Source of the DNA: Comamonadaceae bacterium
Lineage (GTDB): Bacteria; Pseudomonadota; Gammaproteobacteria; Burkholderiales; Burkholderiaceae_C
DNA length: 64,000 bases
Reading direction: 5' to 3'
NCBI GenBank assembly: GCA_027488985.1
Contig: JAIYAR010000009.1
Coordinates: 1 to 64,000 of the forward strand
Position numbers and translations under genes: made by a program. The stretch's first letter is position 1. Each line of letters starts with the position of its first letter. Below, one piece after another: positions 36,180 through 45,419 of this stretch. The notes under the pieces were generated by a model, which did not search any database, was not told the DNA's origin, and saw nothing but the letters and a program-made list of their open reading frames with translations.

Positions 36180-36959
36180 TTAGCCGAAGCGGCCTGTAAT
36201 GTAGTCTTCTGTTTCTTTGCGGGTCGGCTTGAAGAACATTTGTTCTGTAGGACCGAACTCCACCAGGTCGCCCAAATACATGTAGGCGGTGTAGTCACTG
36301 CAACGGGCTGCCTGCTGCATGTTGTGGGTCACGATGACCACGGTGTAGTCGTTCTTCAACTCAACAATCAGTTCTTCCACCTTGGCGGTAGAAATAGGGT
36401 CCAGCGCGGAGCAAGGCTCGTCGAGCAACAAAACTTCAGGCTTGATCGCAATGCCGCGGGCGATGCACAAACGCTGTTGTTGACCGCCCGACAGGCTGGA
36501 ACCGCTCTGGTGCAGCTTGTCTTTCACTTCGGTCCACAAAGCAGACTTGCGCAGTGCCCATTCGACACGCTCTTCCATGTCGGTGGAGCTGAGGTTTTCG
36601 AACAACTTTACGCCGAAGGCGATGTTGTCGTAAATCGACATCGGGAACGGGGTCGGCTTCTGGAACACCATGCCAACCTTCGCACGCAGCAAGGCCACAT
36701 CTTCTTTGCTGGTCAACAGGTTCTCACCGTCCAACAAGATTTGACCTTCAGCGCGTTGCTCAGGGTACAACTCGAACATGCGGTTGAAGATGCGCAACAA
36801 AGTGGACTTGCCGCAACCGGAAGGGCCGATGAAGGCTGTCACGCGCTTCTCGGGGATCTCCATATTGATGCCCTTGAGAGCATGAAACTTGCCGTAATAG
36901 AAGTTCAGGTCCTTGACAGACAACTTGGACTTGGTAGGGGCGCTAGGTGTGTTCAACAT
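36180..36959 (-). CDS. pstB: Phosphate ABC transporter ATPase PstB
   Basis: A 259-residue cytoplasmic ATPase. Walker A is [17 protein letters not shown], the Q-loop lies in [19 protein letters not shown], the signature is [20 protein letters not shown] and Walker B is [17 protein letters not shown]. It ends with the family-typical [18 protein letters not shown]. Confidence 0.98.
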   Translation of the reverse strand: MLNTPSAPTKSKLSVKDLNFYYGKFHALKGINMEIPEKRVTAFIGPSGCGKSTLLRIFNRMFELYPEQRAEGQILLDGENLLTSKEDVALLRAKVGMVFQKPTPFPMSIYDNIAFGVKLFENLSSTDMEERVEWALRKSALWTEVKDKLHQSGSSLSGGQQQRLCIARGIAIKPEVLLLDEPCSALDPISTAKVEELIVELKNDYTVVIVTHNMQQAARCSDYTAYMYLGDLVEFGPTEQMFFKPTRKETEDYITGRFG

Positions 36960-36995
36960 ACAAATAATCCTTTAGACGTCAGTGCGCGGCGCGCA

Positions 36996-37856
36996 TCAGG
37001 CTTTGGAACGGGACAGTACCCGTGCGGCAATGTTCAATCCCAACACAGCCAGGGTGATCAGGAATACACCTGCCCAAGCCAGTTGCTGCCAGTTTTCATA
37101 CGGGCTCATGGCGAACTTGAAGATGGTCACAGGCAAGCTGGCCATGGGTTCGCTCAGGGAAGAAGTCCAGAATTGGTTGCTCAGCGCTGTGAACAACAAA
37201 GGAGCTGTTTCACCGGCAATACGGGCGACCGCCAACAGCACTCCGGTGATCACACCAGCCCGCGCGGCCTTCAGCGTGATGCTCAGAATCACTTTCCACT
37301 TCGGTGCGCCCAGGGCATAGGCGGCCTCCCGCAGACCTGCAGGAACCAATGCCAGCATGTTTTCGGTCGTGCGGATCACCACGGGGATCACAATCAGCGA
37401 CAGCGCCAGAATGCCTGCATAACCGGAGAACGACTTGAAGCGGGAAACCACCACGGCGTAGACAAACAAGCCCACCACGATGGACGGTGCAGACAGCAGA
37501 ATGTCATTGACAAAGCGAACGGTGGCCGCCAGCCAACTCTTGCTGTCAAACTCCACGAGGTAGATGCCGGCCATCACACCGATGGGCGTCCCGAGGCAGG
37601 TTGCCAGGACCACCATCAACAACGAGCCGTAAATGGCGTTTGCCAAACCACCGACCTCATTGGGAGGCGGGGTCATCTGGGTCAGCGTGGCAATGGACAA
37701 GCCGCCCAGACCCAGTCGGACTGTTTCCCAAAGAATCCAGAACAACCAGAAAAGGCCGAACGCCATGGCCGCCAGGGCCAATGCAGTTGCGAAGATGTTG
37801 ACGCGCTTGCGGTGGGCAAAACGCGCGGTACGGATTTGAGACAGGGTGGCGCTCAT
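36996..37856 (-). CDS. pstA: Phosphate ABC transporter permease PstA
   Basis: A 286-residue inner-membrane permease with about six helices and the EAA-type loop [20 protein letters not shown]. It overlaps the pstC stop by four bases. Confidence 0.96.
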   Translation of the reverse strand: MSATLSQIRTARFAHRKRVNIFATALALAAMAFGLFWLFWILWETVRLGLGGLSIATLTQMTPPPNEVGGLANAIYGSLLMVVLATCLGTPIGVMAGIYLVEFDSKSWLAATVRFVNDILLSAPSIVVGLFVYAVVVSRFKSFSGYAGILALSLIVIPVVIRTTENMLALVPAGLREAAYALGAPKWKVILSITLKAARAGVITGVLLAVARIAGETAPLLFTALSNQFWTSSLSEPMASLPVTIFKFAMSPYENWQQLAWAGVFLITLAVLGLNIAARVLSRSKA

Positions 37857-38884
37857 GACTTGGCTCCTTCCGACTTACGCAGCTGCGCCAGCAGGAGTTT
37901 GGACAACGAAAGAATCACAAAAGTGATGAAGAAAAGTACCAGGCCGAGGTACATCAAGGAAGCTTGGTGCAAGCCCTCGCCCGCCTCGGCAAACTCATTC
38001 GCCAATGCGGAAGTAATGCTGTTCGCGGCCTGAAACAGGCTGAGCGAATCCAATTGGTTGAAGTTGCCGATCACAAATGTGACGGCCATGGTCTCGCCGA
38101 TGGCGCGACCCAGGCCCAGCATGATGCCGCCGATCACGCCCGCTTTGGTGTAGGGCAAGACTACTTTGGTCACAACTTCCCATGTCGTAGCACCCAAACC
38201 GTAGGCTGATTCCTTCAGCAGGGGCGGCGTCACTTCAAACACATCGCGCATCACCGAAGCGATGAACGGAATAATCATGATGGCCAAAATAATGCCGGCC
38301 GACAAAATGCCGATGCCGACAGGCGGGCCGGAGAAAAACGCGCCAATGTAAGGAACACCAGCGGTCATCGCCTGAATAGGCTGCTGCACATAGGTAGCCA
38401 ACACAGGACCAAACACCAGCAAGCCCCACATACCGTAAACGATGGACGGTACCGCTGCGAGCAGCTCAATTGCGGTTCCCAGTGGGCGCTTCAGCCATGC
38501 GGGAGACAGTTCTGTCAAAAACAAAGCAATGCCGAAACTGACCGGCACTGCAATCAAAAGGGCAATAAAGGACGTGGCCAAAGTGCCATAAATCATTACC
38601 AAACCGCCGAAGTCTTCCTGCACAGGATCCCAAGTGGTACTGGTAAGAAAGGACAGGCCGTACTTGCTGATCGCAGGCCATGCGCTGATGGTCAGCGAAG
38701 CAAGGATTGCAACCAGCAAAACAAGAGTAATCAGGGCAGATGCCTTGGCCGCATAGCCAAAGATTCGATCCGCCATGGGACCGGAACGGGCACGCTTCAT
38801 CGGTGGTGGTTTTGTCATAACGCGGGATGATTGTTGAACAGGGTTCTGACTCGGGGAATCCCCATGAACGAGTGTTGAAGACAT
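37853..38884 (-). CDS. pstC: Phosphate ABC transporter permease PstC
   Basis: A 343-residue inner-membrane permease with about six helices and the EAA-type loop [20 protein letters not shown]. An N-terminal cytoplasmic extension of about 40 residues precedes the first helix. I chose the ATG at 38884 with GGAGGA seven bases upstream, rather than the in-frame ATG at 38902. Confidence 0.96.
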   Translation of the reverse strand: MSSTLVHGDSPSQNPVQQSSRVMTKPPPMKRARSGPMADRIFGYAAKASALITLVLLVAILASLTISAWPAISKYGLSFLTSTTWDPVQEDFGGLVMIYGTLATSFIALLIAVPVSFGIALFLTELSPAWLKRPLGTAIELLAAVPSIVYGMWGLLVFGPVLATYVQQPIQAMTAGVPYIGAFFSGPPVGIGILSAGIILAIMIIPFIASVMRDVFEVTPPLLKESAYGLGATTWEVVTKVVLPYTKAGVIGGIMLGLGRAIGETMAVTFVIGNFNQLDSLSLFQAANSITSALANEFAEAGEGLHQASLMYLGLVLFFITFVILSLSKLLLAQLRKSEGAKS

Positions 38885-38919
38885 GGGGATTTCCTCCGTC
38901 AAGATCGATTCAACTGGGC

Positions 38920-39963
38920 TTATTTGAAGGCGATGGGCTTGCCAGCACCGTCTTTGATTTCACCCCAGGACTTCTGGATGGCCGCAACCACTGCAGGAGG
39001 CATAGGCACATAGTCCAGATCTTCCGCAGCCTTGCCGCCGTTGGAGAACGCCCAGTTAAAGAACTTCAATGTTTCTGTACCGTTTGCGGGCTTGTCCTGC
39101 TTCAGGTGCATCAGGATGAAAGTAGCACCGCTGATAGGCCATGCATCTTTGCCGGGCTGGTTAGTCAGGATCTGGTAGAAGCTCTTGGCCCAATCAGCGC
39201 CAGCAGCGGCGGCCTTGAATGTTTCGTCATCAGGCTTCACGAAGTTACCAGCTGCGTTTTGCATGATGGCGTAGTTCAGCTTGTTCTGCTTCACGTAGGA
39301 ATACTCTACGTAACCCATGGAGTTGGGCAGGCGAGCCACGAACGCAGCCACGCCTTCATTGCCCTTGCCACCAGCGCCCACTGGCCAGTTCACAGCGGTG
39401 CCCTCGCCCACTTTGGACTTCCACTCGGCATTCACTTTGCTCAGGTAATTGGTGAAGATGAAAGTGGTGCCAGAACCGTCAGCACGGCGCACTTGAGCGA
39501 TAGCAGCATCGGGAAGATTCAGGGTAGGGTTCAACGCCTTGATGGCGGGGTCGTTCCACTTGGAGATCTTGCCCAAGTAGATGTCGCCCAATACCTGGCC
39601 GTTCAGTTTCATGCTGCCGGGTTCGATGCCCTTCACGTTGATCACCGGAACCACGCCGCCCAACACGGTGGGGAATTGCATCTGGCCTTTGCTCTTCAGA
39701 ACTTCATCGGTCAGAGGAGCGTCAGAAGCGCCGAAATCGACGGTCTTGGAATCGATTTGCTTGATACCACCACCGGAACCGATGGACTGGTAGTTCACCT
39801 TCACGCCGGTGGCCTTGTTGTAGTCAGAAGCCCACTTGGAATAGATAGGAGCTGGGAAAGAAGCGCCAGCGCCGGTAATTTCCTGGGCGGAAGCCAAGCC
39901 GGAACCGGCCAGCAGTGCGCCAGCGGCAGCAGCCAGAGCGATTTGTTTCAAAGTAAATGTCAT
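38920..39963 (-). CDS. pstS: Periplasmic phosphate-binding protein PstS
   Basis: A 347-residue secreted protein with signal peptide ending SGLASA before [20 protein letters not shown]. The phosphate-binding stretches include [21 protein letters not shown] and [12 protein letters not shown]. It is the first gene of pstSCAB-phoU-phoB-phoR and is preceded by a Pho box 61 bases upstream of its start. Confidence 0.98.
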   Translation of the reverse strand: MTFTLKQIALAAAAGALLAGSGLASAQEITGAGASFPAPIYSKWASDYNKATGVKVNYQSIGSGGGIKQIDSKTVDFGASDAPLTDEVLKSKGQMQFPTVLGGVVPVINVKGIEPGSMKLNGQVLGDIYLGKISKWNDPAIKALNPTLNLPDAAIAQVRRADGSGTTFIFTNYLSKVNAEWKSKVGEGTAVNWPVGAGGKGNEGVAAFVARLPNSMGYVEYSYVKQNKLNYAIMQNAAGNFVKPDDETFKAAAAGADWAKSFYQILTNQPGKDAWPISGATFILMHLKQDKPANGTETLKFFNWAFSNGGKAAEDLDYVPMPPAVVAAIQKSWGEIKDGAGKPIAFK

Positions 39964-40023
39964 GGAATGGCCTTTGATAGAAGGGTTGGGAGAATTCAGA
40001 CAACTTGCACTTTAAGAACCTTT

Positions 40024-40041
40024 TATGACAAGTTTGTGACC
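40024..40041 (-). promoter_or_regulatory. Pho box of pstS
   Basis: On the minus strand GGTCACA-AACT-TGTCATA: two seven-base repeats with four-base spacing, as PhoB sites require. The second half-site is a perfect TGTCATA. It is followed by AAAGGTTCTTA, shared with the divergent promoter. Confidence 0.8.
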
Positions 40042-40100
40042 CCCCAGACGGACTCGGAAGATAAATCAAAAAGAAACACGAAAGCAAAATTTCAAATATC

Positions 40101-40118
40101 TGTCACAAAAATGACGCA
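40101..40118 (+). promoter_or_regulatory. Pho box of the fasciclin lipoprotein gene
   Basis: On the plus strand TGTCACA-AAAA-TGACGCA, followed directly by AAAGGTTCTTA. The arrangement mirrors the pstS Pho box on the other strand and ends 43 bases before the fasciclin start. Confidence 0.7.
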
Positions 40119-40160
40119 AAAGGTTCTTACGCTTTGCCTCTTTCAACCTAGGAGTCCGCC

Positions 40161-40655
40161 ATGTCCCTGAGCAAATTGTCCCGCCGCACCATCTTCGTCG
40201 CAGCCGCCGTCATCGCTGGCTTGAGCGGTTGCGCCACGGTATCCCAGCCCACCAATGTGGCTGACACGATTGCCCGCACGCCTTCTTTGAGCACCTTGAA
40301 CTCGCTGGTAGTCAAGGCCGGACTGAGCGACGCGCTGAAAGCCGCCGGCCCCCTGACAGTGTTTGCCCCTAACAATGACGCATTCAAGGCCGTTCCCGCC
40401 AAGACCCTGGACGAGCTGGCTGCCAACCCTGAAAAACTCAAGGCTGTGTTGACTTACCACGTGGTTGCCGGAAAGCTGACCTCCGCTGACATCAAGAACA
40501 GCAACATCAAATCCCTGAACGGCGCCACACTGGCCGTCGCCAAAGCCGGCACCTTTGTGACCGTCGAAAACGCTGCAGTGACCGAAGCCGACATGGCTGC
40601 CACCAACGGCGTGGTGCATGTGGTCGACACCGTTTTGCTGCCCCCAGCAAAGTAA
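40161..40655 (+). CDS. Fasciclin-domain lipoprotein
   Basis: A 164-residue exported protein with signal peptide and lipobox LSGC (FVAAAVIAGLSGCATV), then a single fasciclin (FAS1) domain. H1 motif TVFAPNNDAFKAVPA, the YHVV stretch LTYHVVAGKLTSADI and H2 motif NGVVHVVDTVLLPP are all present. FAS1 domains serve in surface adhesion or in small-ligand binding; the role here is unknown. AGGAG precedes the ATG. The Pho-box promoter mirroring that of pstS suggests expression under phosphate limitation. Confidence 0.9.
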   Translation: MSLSKLSRRTIFVAAAVIAGLSGCATVSQPTNVADTIARTPSLSTLNSLVVKAGLSDALKAAGPLTVFAPNNDAFKAVPAKTLDELAANPEKLKAVLTYHVVAGKLTSADIKNSNIKSLNGATLAVAKAGTFVTVENAAVTEADMAATNGVVHVVDTVLLPPAK

Positions 40656-40679
40656 GCCCTACGTTTCCCACCAAATAAG

Positions 40680-40726
40680 CTGCTGACGCACGTCAATAGT
40701 GCGCCAGCAGCTATTATTTTTATAGC
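40680..40726 (-). repeat. Dispersed repeat copy 5, forming a terminator
   Basis: On the minus strand GCTAT, A-run, ATAGCTGCTGGCGCA. Its right part pairs with a nearby GCTGCTGACGCAC so that on the plus strand a 12-13-bp stem is followed by TATTATTTTT, a good terminator for the fasciclin gene. The tail half of the repeat is replaced by the second stem arm. Confidence 0.65.
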
Positions 40727-40740
40727 ACCCAGATCACCCC

Positions 40741-41889
40741 ATGTTTGTGACGACTCCCCGTTTGACCCGCCGTTCCATGCTCGCCTTGCTTTCTGCTGGA
40801 GGCGCGGCCATCACGACTCCCGCTGCATTCGCGCAGAGCAGCAAGTCCCCCGGGGCTGCCAATGGCCCTGCTGTGGTGCAAGTGGTGGATATGTCCGCAG
40901 GGCAGATCGATGTATCCAAAGACTTTCTGGTCGGCTCGCGCGCAGCCTGGCAGGAATTCAATGCCCGCGGAGGTATCCGCAACCGGCCTCTGCGCCACGT
41001 AGTGCTGGAGGTCGATGGCAGCGCCAAATCTTTCCGTAGTGCGATAGACACACTCAAAGGCATGAATGAATGCATTGCTGCAGTCGGCACCGTGGGGGAC
41101 ACCGTCGCGGCCCAACTGGCCTCAGTGCTGCGGCGCGAGCTACCCGAATTGGCCCATGTTGCGCCATGGCTGCATAACCCCGGCGACGGCACCGACAATA
41201 CGTTCAGCATCTTTGCAACCCGACAGGAGCAAATCGCCTATGCGGTGAAGTCCTTGTCGGTCATGGGCGTACAGGAAGTCGGCGCGGTGTATGGCAGCGC
41301 GTCCGAGTTGTCTGCCTACAAAGAAGACATGGAGCGCGCTGCCTCTGAGCTCAAGCTCAAATTGCGTACTTACGCGCCGACTACCACACTGGAGAACCTG
41401 GCCAGCACACTGAACGCACAGAGCCCGCGGATCCTGATTTTCATGGGTGGCACGCCGGAGCTTGTGCAATTTGCCCAAGGCATAGAAAAGCAAGCCGCGC
41501 AGCGCTACCTCATTGCGATGTCTGACGTCAATGTTGTCGCCTTGCAGCAACTGGGCGTCTCCAGGTTCACACCGGTAATCGCTACACAGGGCGTGCCCGC
41601 GGTGAACAGCAACCTGCCTCTGGTGCGCAACTTCCGCGAAGTGCTGGGGCGTCTTTACGATGAACCCCCCACCGCCCAAAGCCTGGCGGGCTATGTTTCG
41701 GCCCGCTATTGCGCGGAAACCTTGCAAACCGTGGAAGGCGGACTCAACCGCGCCAACGTTCTCCAGACCTTTTCCAGGCGCCAGCCGCTGGACATGGCGG
41801 GTATGCGCCTTAACCCGGACACCCGCAAGCGCACGGGTGTACTGGTAACCCAAAGCATGTTGGGCGCTGACGGCAAAATAGTGGGCTGA
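40741..41889 (+). CDS. Periplasmic binding protein, branched-chain amino acid type
   Basis: 382 residues with a twin-arginine-like export signal (RLTRRSMLALLSAGGAAITT, cleavage after AFA) and a type I periplasmic-binding fold of the Peripla_BP_6/LivJ kind (QVVDMSAGQIDVSKDFLVG, FNARGGIRNRPL, QPLDMAGMRLNPDTRKRTG). No permease or ATPase genes are nearby, so it is an orphan binding protein. Its ligand is unknown; its place between Pho-controlled genes and ppx may be coincidental. No clear ribosome binding site was found. Confidence 0.8.
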   Translation: MFVTTPRLTRRSMLALLSAGGAAITTPAAFAQSSKSPGAANGPAVVQVVDMSAGQIDVSKDFLVGSRAAWQEFNARGGIRNRPLRHVVLEVDGSAKSFRSAIDTLKGMNECIAAVGTVGDTVAAQLASVLRRELPELAHVAPWLHNPGDGTDNTFSIFATRQEQIAYAVKSLSVMGVQEVGAVYGSASELSAYKEDMERAASELKLKLRTYAPTTTLENLASTLNAQSPRILIFMGGTPELVQFAQGIEKQAAQRYLIAMSDVNVVALQQLGVSRFTPVIATQGVPAVNSNLPLVRNFREVLGRLYDEPPTAQSLAGYVSARYCAETLQTVEGGLNRANVLQTFSRRQPLDMAGMRLNPDTRKRTGVLVTQSMLGADGKIVG

Positions 41890-41958
41890 CGCACAGCCCT
41901 TGCAAATTGCAGGGGTACCATCCACACATCGCCGATTAATCTCTCACTTGAAAATTAC

Positions 41959-43458
41959 ATGACAAACGGAAACCGCCTGGCTGCAGTGGACTTGGGCTCC
42001 AACAGCTTCAGGCTTGAAATCGGCCGGGTGGACCACGACGAATTCCAGCGCACCGAGTACATCAAGGAGACCGTACGCCAAGGCGGCGGGCTCGACGAAG
42101 ACCGCAACCTTACGCCGGCTGCCATGCAGGCGGGTTGGGAATGTCTGGCCCGCTTCGGGGAGCGACTCGCAGGCTTCAAGCCGCACGAGGTCAAAGCGGT
42201 TGCCACTCAAACGCTGCGCGAAGCCCGCAATCGGGACGTTTTTCTCGAAAAAGCCAATGCGGTGCTGGGGTTTCCGATTGACGTAATTTCCGGCCGGGAA
42301 GAAGCCCGCTTGATTTACCAGGGTGTCGCCCAAATGCTGCCCGCCAGTGATGAGCGCAGGTTGGTGATTGACGTCGGGGGCCGCTCCACCGAGCTGATTC
42401 TGGGTCAGGGTCAAGTCCCCGGGACCATGGAGTCGTACCGGGTAGGCAGCATTGCGTGGTCCAAACGGTATTTCCCGGACGGCGCTTTCACGCGCAAAGC
42501 TTTCGAGATTGCCGAAGTGGCTGCCAAGGCAGTTCTGGACGAAGCATTCGACGCCTACCACCCTGAGCTCTGGGACACCGCTTACGGATCCGCAGGTACC
42601 GTGGGTGCGATCGGTGATGTGCTGGTGGCAGCCGGTTGGCCCGAGGGTGTTTTGACCCAGGAAGGTCTGGACTGGTTGCTCGAACGCCTGATAAGCGCCC
42701 AAAGCGCGGATCGCTTGCGCATTGCCGGCATGCGCGAAGACCGCCGCGCCATCATCGGCGGTGGTCTGAGCGTGATGCGCGCCATCTTCAGCCTGCTGGG
42801 CATCACGGAAATGCAGCAAGCCGCAGGCGGCTTGCGCCACGGTTTGATTTGTGACCTGACCGGCGGTGCCCGCGACTACGGCGATTTGCGCGCCAAAAGC
42901 GTGCAACGTCTGGCCTCCAAATTCAACGTAGACACTGCCCACAGCGCGCGGGTCAACAAGGTCGCTACCCAACTATTGCAACAGGTGCTCGCCAGCCATG
43001 AAACCGCTGAGCCTGCTCGCCTGCTGCGCAAGCTCGGCTGGGCCGCTGATTTGCATGAAATCGGCAGCTACATCTCACACAGCGACTATCACAAGCATGG
43101 GGCTTACATCCTCGACAACGCGGATGCTGCCGGCTTCTCGCTGTCTGAAATGCACCGATTGAGCCTCTTGGTGCTGGGGCACCGGGGCAAGCTGCGCAAG
43201 CTCGATCCGGTGCTGATGCAGGACGATCTGATTTTGCAGTTGATATGCCTGCGCCTGGCCGTGATCCTGTGCCATGCACGGCGCGACCCGGACCTTAAGG
43301 GGATGACTCTTTCATCCGGCCCTGCGGGCAGCCATGAAGTGAATTTGAGTTGCAGAACCAATTGGGCAGCGGCTTACCCGCAAAGCGCCCACTTGCTCAG
43401 GGAAGAAGAGCTGGCGTGGCAAAAGACGCCCTGGACGCTGCATATCAGCGGCGTTTAA
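41959..43458 (+). CDS. ppx: Ppx/GppA-family exopolyphosphatase
   Basis: A 499-residue cytoplasmic phosphatase that releases phosphate from polyphosphate ends, or guanosine pentaphosphate phosphatase as an alternative. It has the ASKHA phosphate loops AAVDLGSNSFRLEI and VIDVGGRSTELILG, catalytic-region Glu in GREEARLIYQG, the GSAGTVGAIGDV loop and a C-terminal HD-like helical domain (WAADLHEIGSYISHSDYHKH). The stop overlaps the converging EAL gene by three bases in a TTAA. Confidence 0.93.
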   Translation: MTNGNRLAAVDLGSNSFRLEIGRVDHDEFQRTEYIKETVRQGGGLDEDRNLTPAAMQAGWECLARFGERLAGFKPHEVKAVATQTLREARNRDVFLEKANAVLGFPIDVISGREEARLIYQGVAQMLPASDERRLVIDVGGRSTELILGQGQVPGTMESYRVGSIAWSKRYFPDGAFTRKAFEIAEVAAKAVLDEAFDAYHPELWDTAYGSAGTVGAIGDVLVAAGWPEGVLTQEGLDWLLERLISAQSADRLRIAGMREDRRAIIGGGLSVMRAIFSLLGITEMQQAAGGLRHGLICDLTGGARDYGDLRAKSVQRLASKFNVDTAHSARVNKVATQLLQQVLASHETAEPARLLRKLGWAADLHEIGSYISHSDYHKHGAYILDNADAAGFSLSEMHRLSLLVLGHRGKLRKLDPVLMQDDLILQLICLRLAVILCHARRDPDLKGMTLSSGPAGSHEVNLSCRTNWAAAYPQSAHLLREEELAWQKTPWTLHISGV

Positions 43459-45257
43459 GTCAATACGGTCTCATGCAGGCCGTTGCCGGATAGCTTGGCT
43501 TCGTGCTTGGCCATGGCGGCCAGGTTGGCAACGTCTTCAGCGCGGGTGACCTGCTGACCATCCACCACGACAGCCCCAATCGATACGGTCGTGCAGGGGA
43601 AGAACCGGCGTACACCATGCCGGTCTTCCGCCTCGATACCTCCGGCCTCCTTGGCCTTTTCATCGAACAAGGTGCGTGCCCGGTCTGCAAACTCGGTAAC
43701 AAGGCGTTCGCAGCGCTCACGCCAGTCGGCGCTTTGGAATAGAAGGATGAAGTCGTCGCCACCTACGTGCCCCAAAAAGTCACGTTGGGCATCGCATTGC
43801 TCCATGGCAATGCGCGCCAGCAGGCGGATCATCTCGTCTCCACGCCAGTAGCCGTAATAGTCGTTGTAGGGCTTGAAGTGATTCAAATCCGCATAACAAG
43901 CGACAAAGCAAGACTGTTTTTTCAGCAGTCGTTCAATGTGTTGGGTGATGGGAATGTTGCCGGGCAGAAATGTGAGCGGATTCGCATGACGGGCGGCTTC
44001 TATACGCGTCTCAGTGACAGATCGCACCAGCTGGTCACCGGTGCCCAAGCCCACGTAGCGGCCGTTATCCGTGGCGATAAAGCCATCGCTCAGGTAGCGT
44101 TGGTCTTGCGACGTCAGAATGCCCACCAGCTCGTCCACACTGTGCTCCCGCTCAATCAAACGCGGCTCCGGGTTCGCATGCACGACGCAGGGTTTGCGAC
44201 CCCACACCTCGCGGTAGTAGAGCTTGGTGTATTCGTTCATGAACTGCGCGCGGTTGATGATGCCGACCGGGCGCTCACCCTGAAGCACTGCAACGGCATG
44301 GAGCACGGGGTTGTCCAGGAAAATGCGTGCCAAGGTGTCATTGCTGGTGTCGGGCGTCACGGTAGGCGCCTTAATTAAGGACAGGCTGCGCAAGTGCCCA
44401 CCCTGCGAGATGCGCCCCAACTCCGGGAACACCGCAACCTGCCGCTCGGACAGCACTCTGCGGGGCTCCTCTGCCAAGAATTGAAGAGGACTTCCGTCCG
44501 GACGCCCCAGAAAATAACCCTGACCGTACTCGATGCCCACATCGCGCAGCACGCGCAAATCCTCTGCCGTCTCGATACCTTCAGCAACCAAGGCTGTGCC
44601 GAAGATGGTGGCAATCTGTTGCAAGGCCTGAATGGTCTTGAGCTTGTCCCCATGAGCGCTGATGTTGCGGGTGAAGTACTTGTCGATCTTTACAACCTCC
44701 GGCTTGATCTGGGACCACAAGCGCAGGCTGGAACGGCCATCCCCGAAATCATCCAGAGCGAGCGACAGTCCGGCAGCCCGGATCTCGCCCACCACTTCAG
44801 CGAGCCGGTCCATGTTCCCGACACGCTCGTGCTCGGTGATCTCCAAGACCAGCATGCGCGGAACTACGTGGAAGTCCTGAATCCAATGCAGAAGACCGTC
44901 CCGGCCGCGCTTGTCGAAGGCGGTTATCAGCGCTTCTGCACTGATGTTGACAAACAATCGCCCCGCTGTTTTCAACCGTCCCCAAGTGGTCAGCGTGGAG
45001 CTTACGCATGCGGTTTCAAGCTCGTAGGTCAACCCCTCATCGGAGGCCGCTTTTAGCAATGCATCAGGCGTATGCCAAGCCGTAGCCTGGGGCCCGCGGA
45101 TCAGGGCTTCATGGGCGTAAACAGAACCGTCATCCAGCTTCACGATAGGCTGAAACACGGGATACAAGGCATTGCGCCGCAATATCGCCTCCAGGGGTCT
45201 TGGCCCGCTGTTGGTAGGCACACTGCCCTTGACCAAACGCAACTGGGTTGACGACAT
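43455..45257 (-). CDS. EAL-CBS-GGDEF cyclic di-GMP protein
   Basis: A 600-residue cytoplasmic protein. The N-terminal EAL phosphodiesterase domain (about 20-265) keeps its key residues: EALIRGP, NISAEAL, EITEHE, DDFGDGRSS, KIDKYF and AEGIET. Two CBS modules follow (about 290-415), then a GGDEF domain with signature VGGDDF instead of GG(D/E)EF. The phosphodiesterase should be active, while cyclase activity is doubtful and the domain may be a GTP sensor. There is no membrane segment. It is convergent with ppx. Confidence 0.9.
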   Translation of the reverse strand: MSSTQLRLVKGSVPTNSGPRPLEAILRRNALYPVFQPIVKLDDGSVYAHEALIRGPQATAWHTPDALLKAASDEGLTYELETACVSSTLTTWGRLKTAGRLFVNISAEALITAFDKRGRDGLLHWIQDFHVVPRMLVLEITEHERVGNMDRLAEVVGEIRAAGLSLALDDFGDGRSSLRLWSQIKPEVVKIDKYFTRNISAHGDKLKTIQALQQIATIFGTALVAEGIETAEDLRVLRDVGIEYGQGYFLGRPDGSPLQFLAEEPRRVLSERQVAVFPELGRISQGGHLRSLSLIKAPTVTPDTSNDTLARIFLDNPVLHAVAVLQGERPVGIINRAQFMNEYTKLYYREVWGRKPCVVHANPEPRLIEREHSVDELVGILTSQDQRYLSDGFIATDNGRYVGLGTGDQLVRSVTETRIEAARHANPLTFLPGNIPITQHIERLLKKQSCFVACYADLNHFKPYNDYYGYWRGDEMIRLLARIAMEQCDAQRDFLGHVGGDDFILLFQSADWRERCERLVTEFADRARTLFDEKAKEAGGIEAEDRHGVRRFFPCTTVSIGAVVVDGQQVTRAEDVANLAAMAKHEAKLSGNGLHETVLT

Positions 45258-45374
45258 GGCGAGCTTCCAAACGACTAAAGGATCGCAAGTGTCCCGCCAG
45301 CGGATGACAGGTCGGTGACAAGTTCCGTCCGCAACCGATAAACGGCCTCAGGCAGACCATTCACACAGGCCTTA

Positions 45375-45401
45375 AAACGGTATAAACTATATATACCGTT
45401 T
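45375..45401. promoter_or_regulatory. Palindromic operator before the RHH-like gene
   Basis: AAACGGTATA (45375-45384), seven bases, TATACCGTTT (45392-45401): a perfect 10-bp inverted repeat. It overlaps a likely TATA-type -10 region and ends six bases before the AGGAG ribosome binding site. It is a likely operator, possibly autoregulatory. Confidence 0.6.
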
Positions 45402-45419
45402 AACCAAGGAGTGCCAAGC

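Noticed and set aside
36162..38033. 623-residue open frame antisense to pstB/pstA
   Set aside because: It runs across confidently assigned pst genes and has the Gln/His/Arg-rich composition of a shadow frame.
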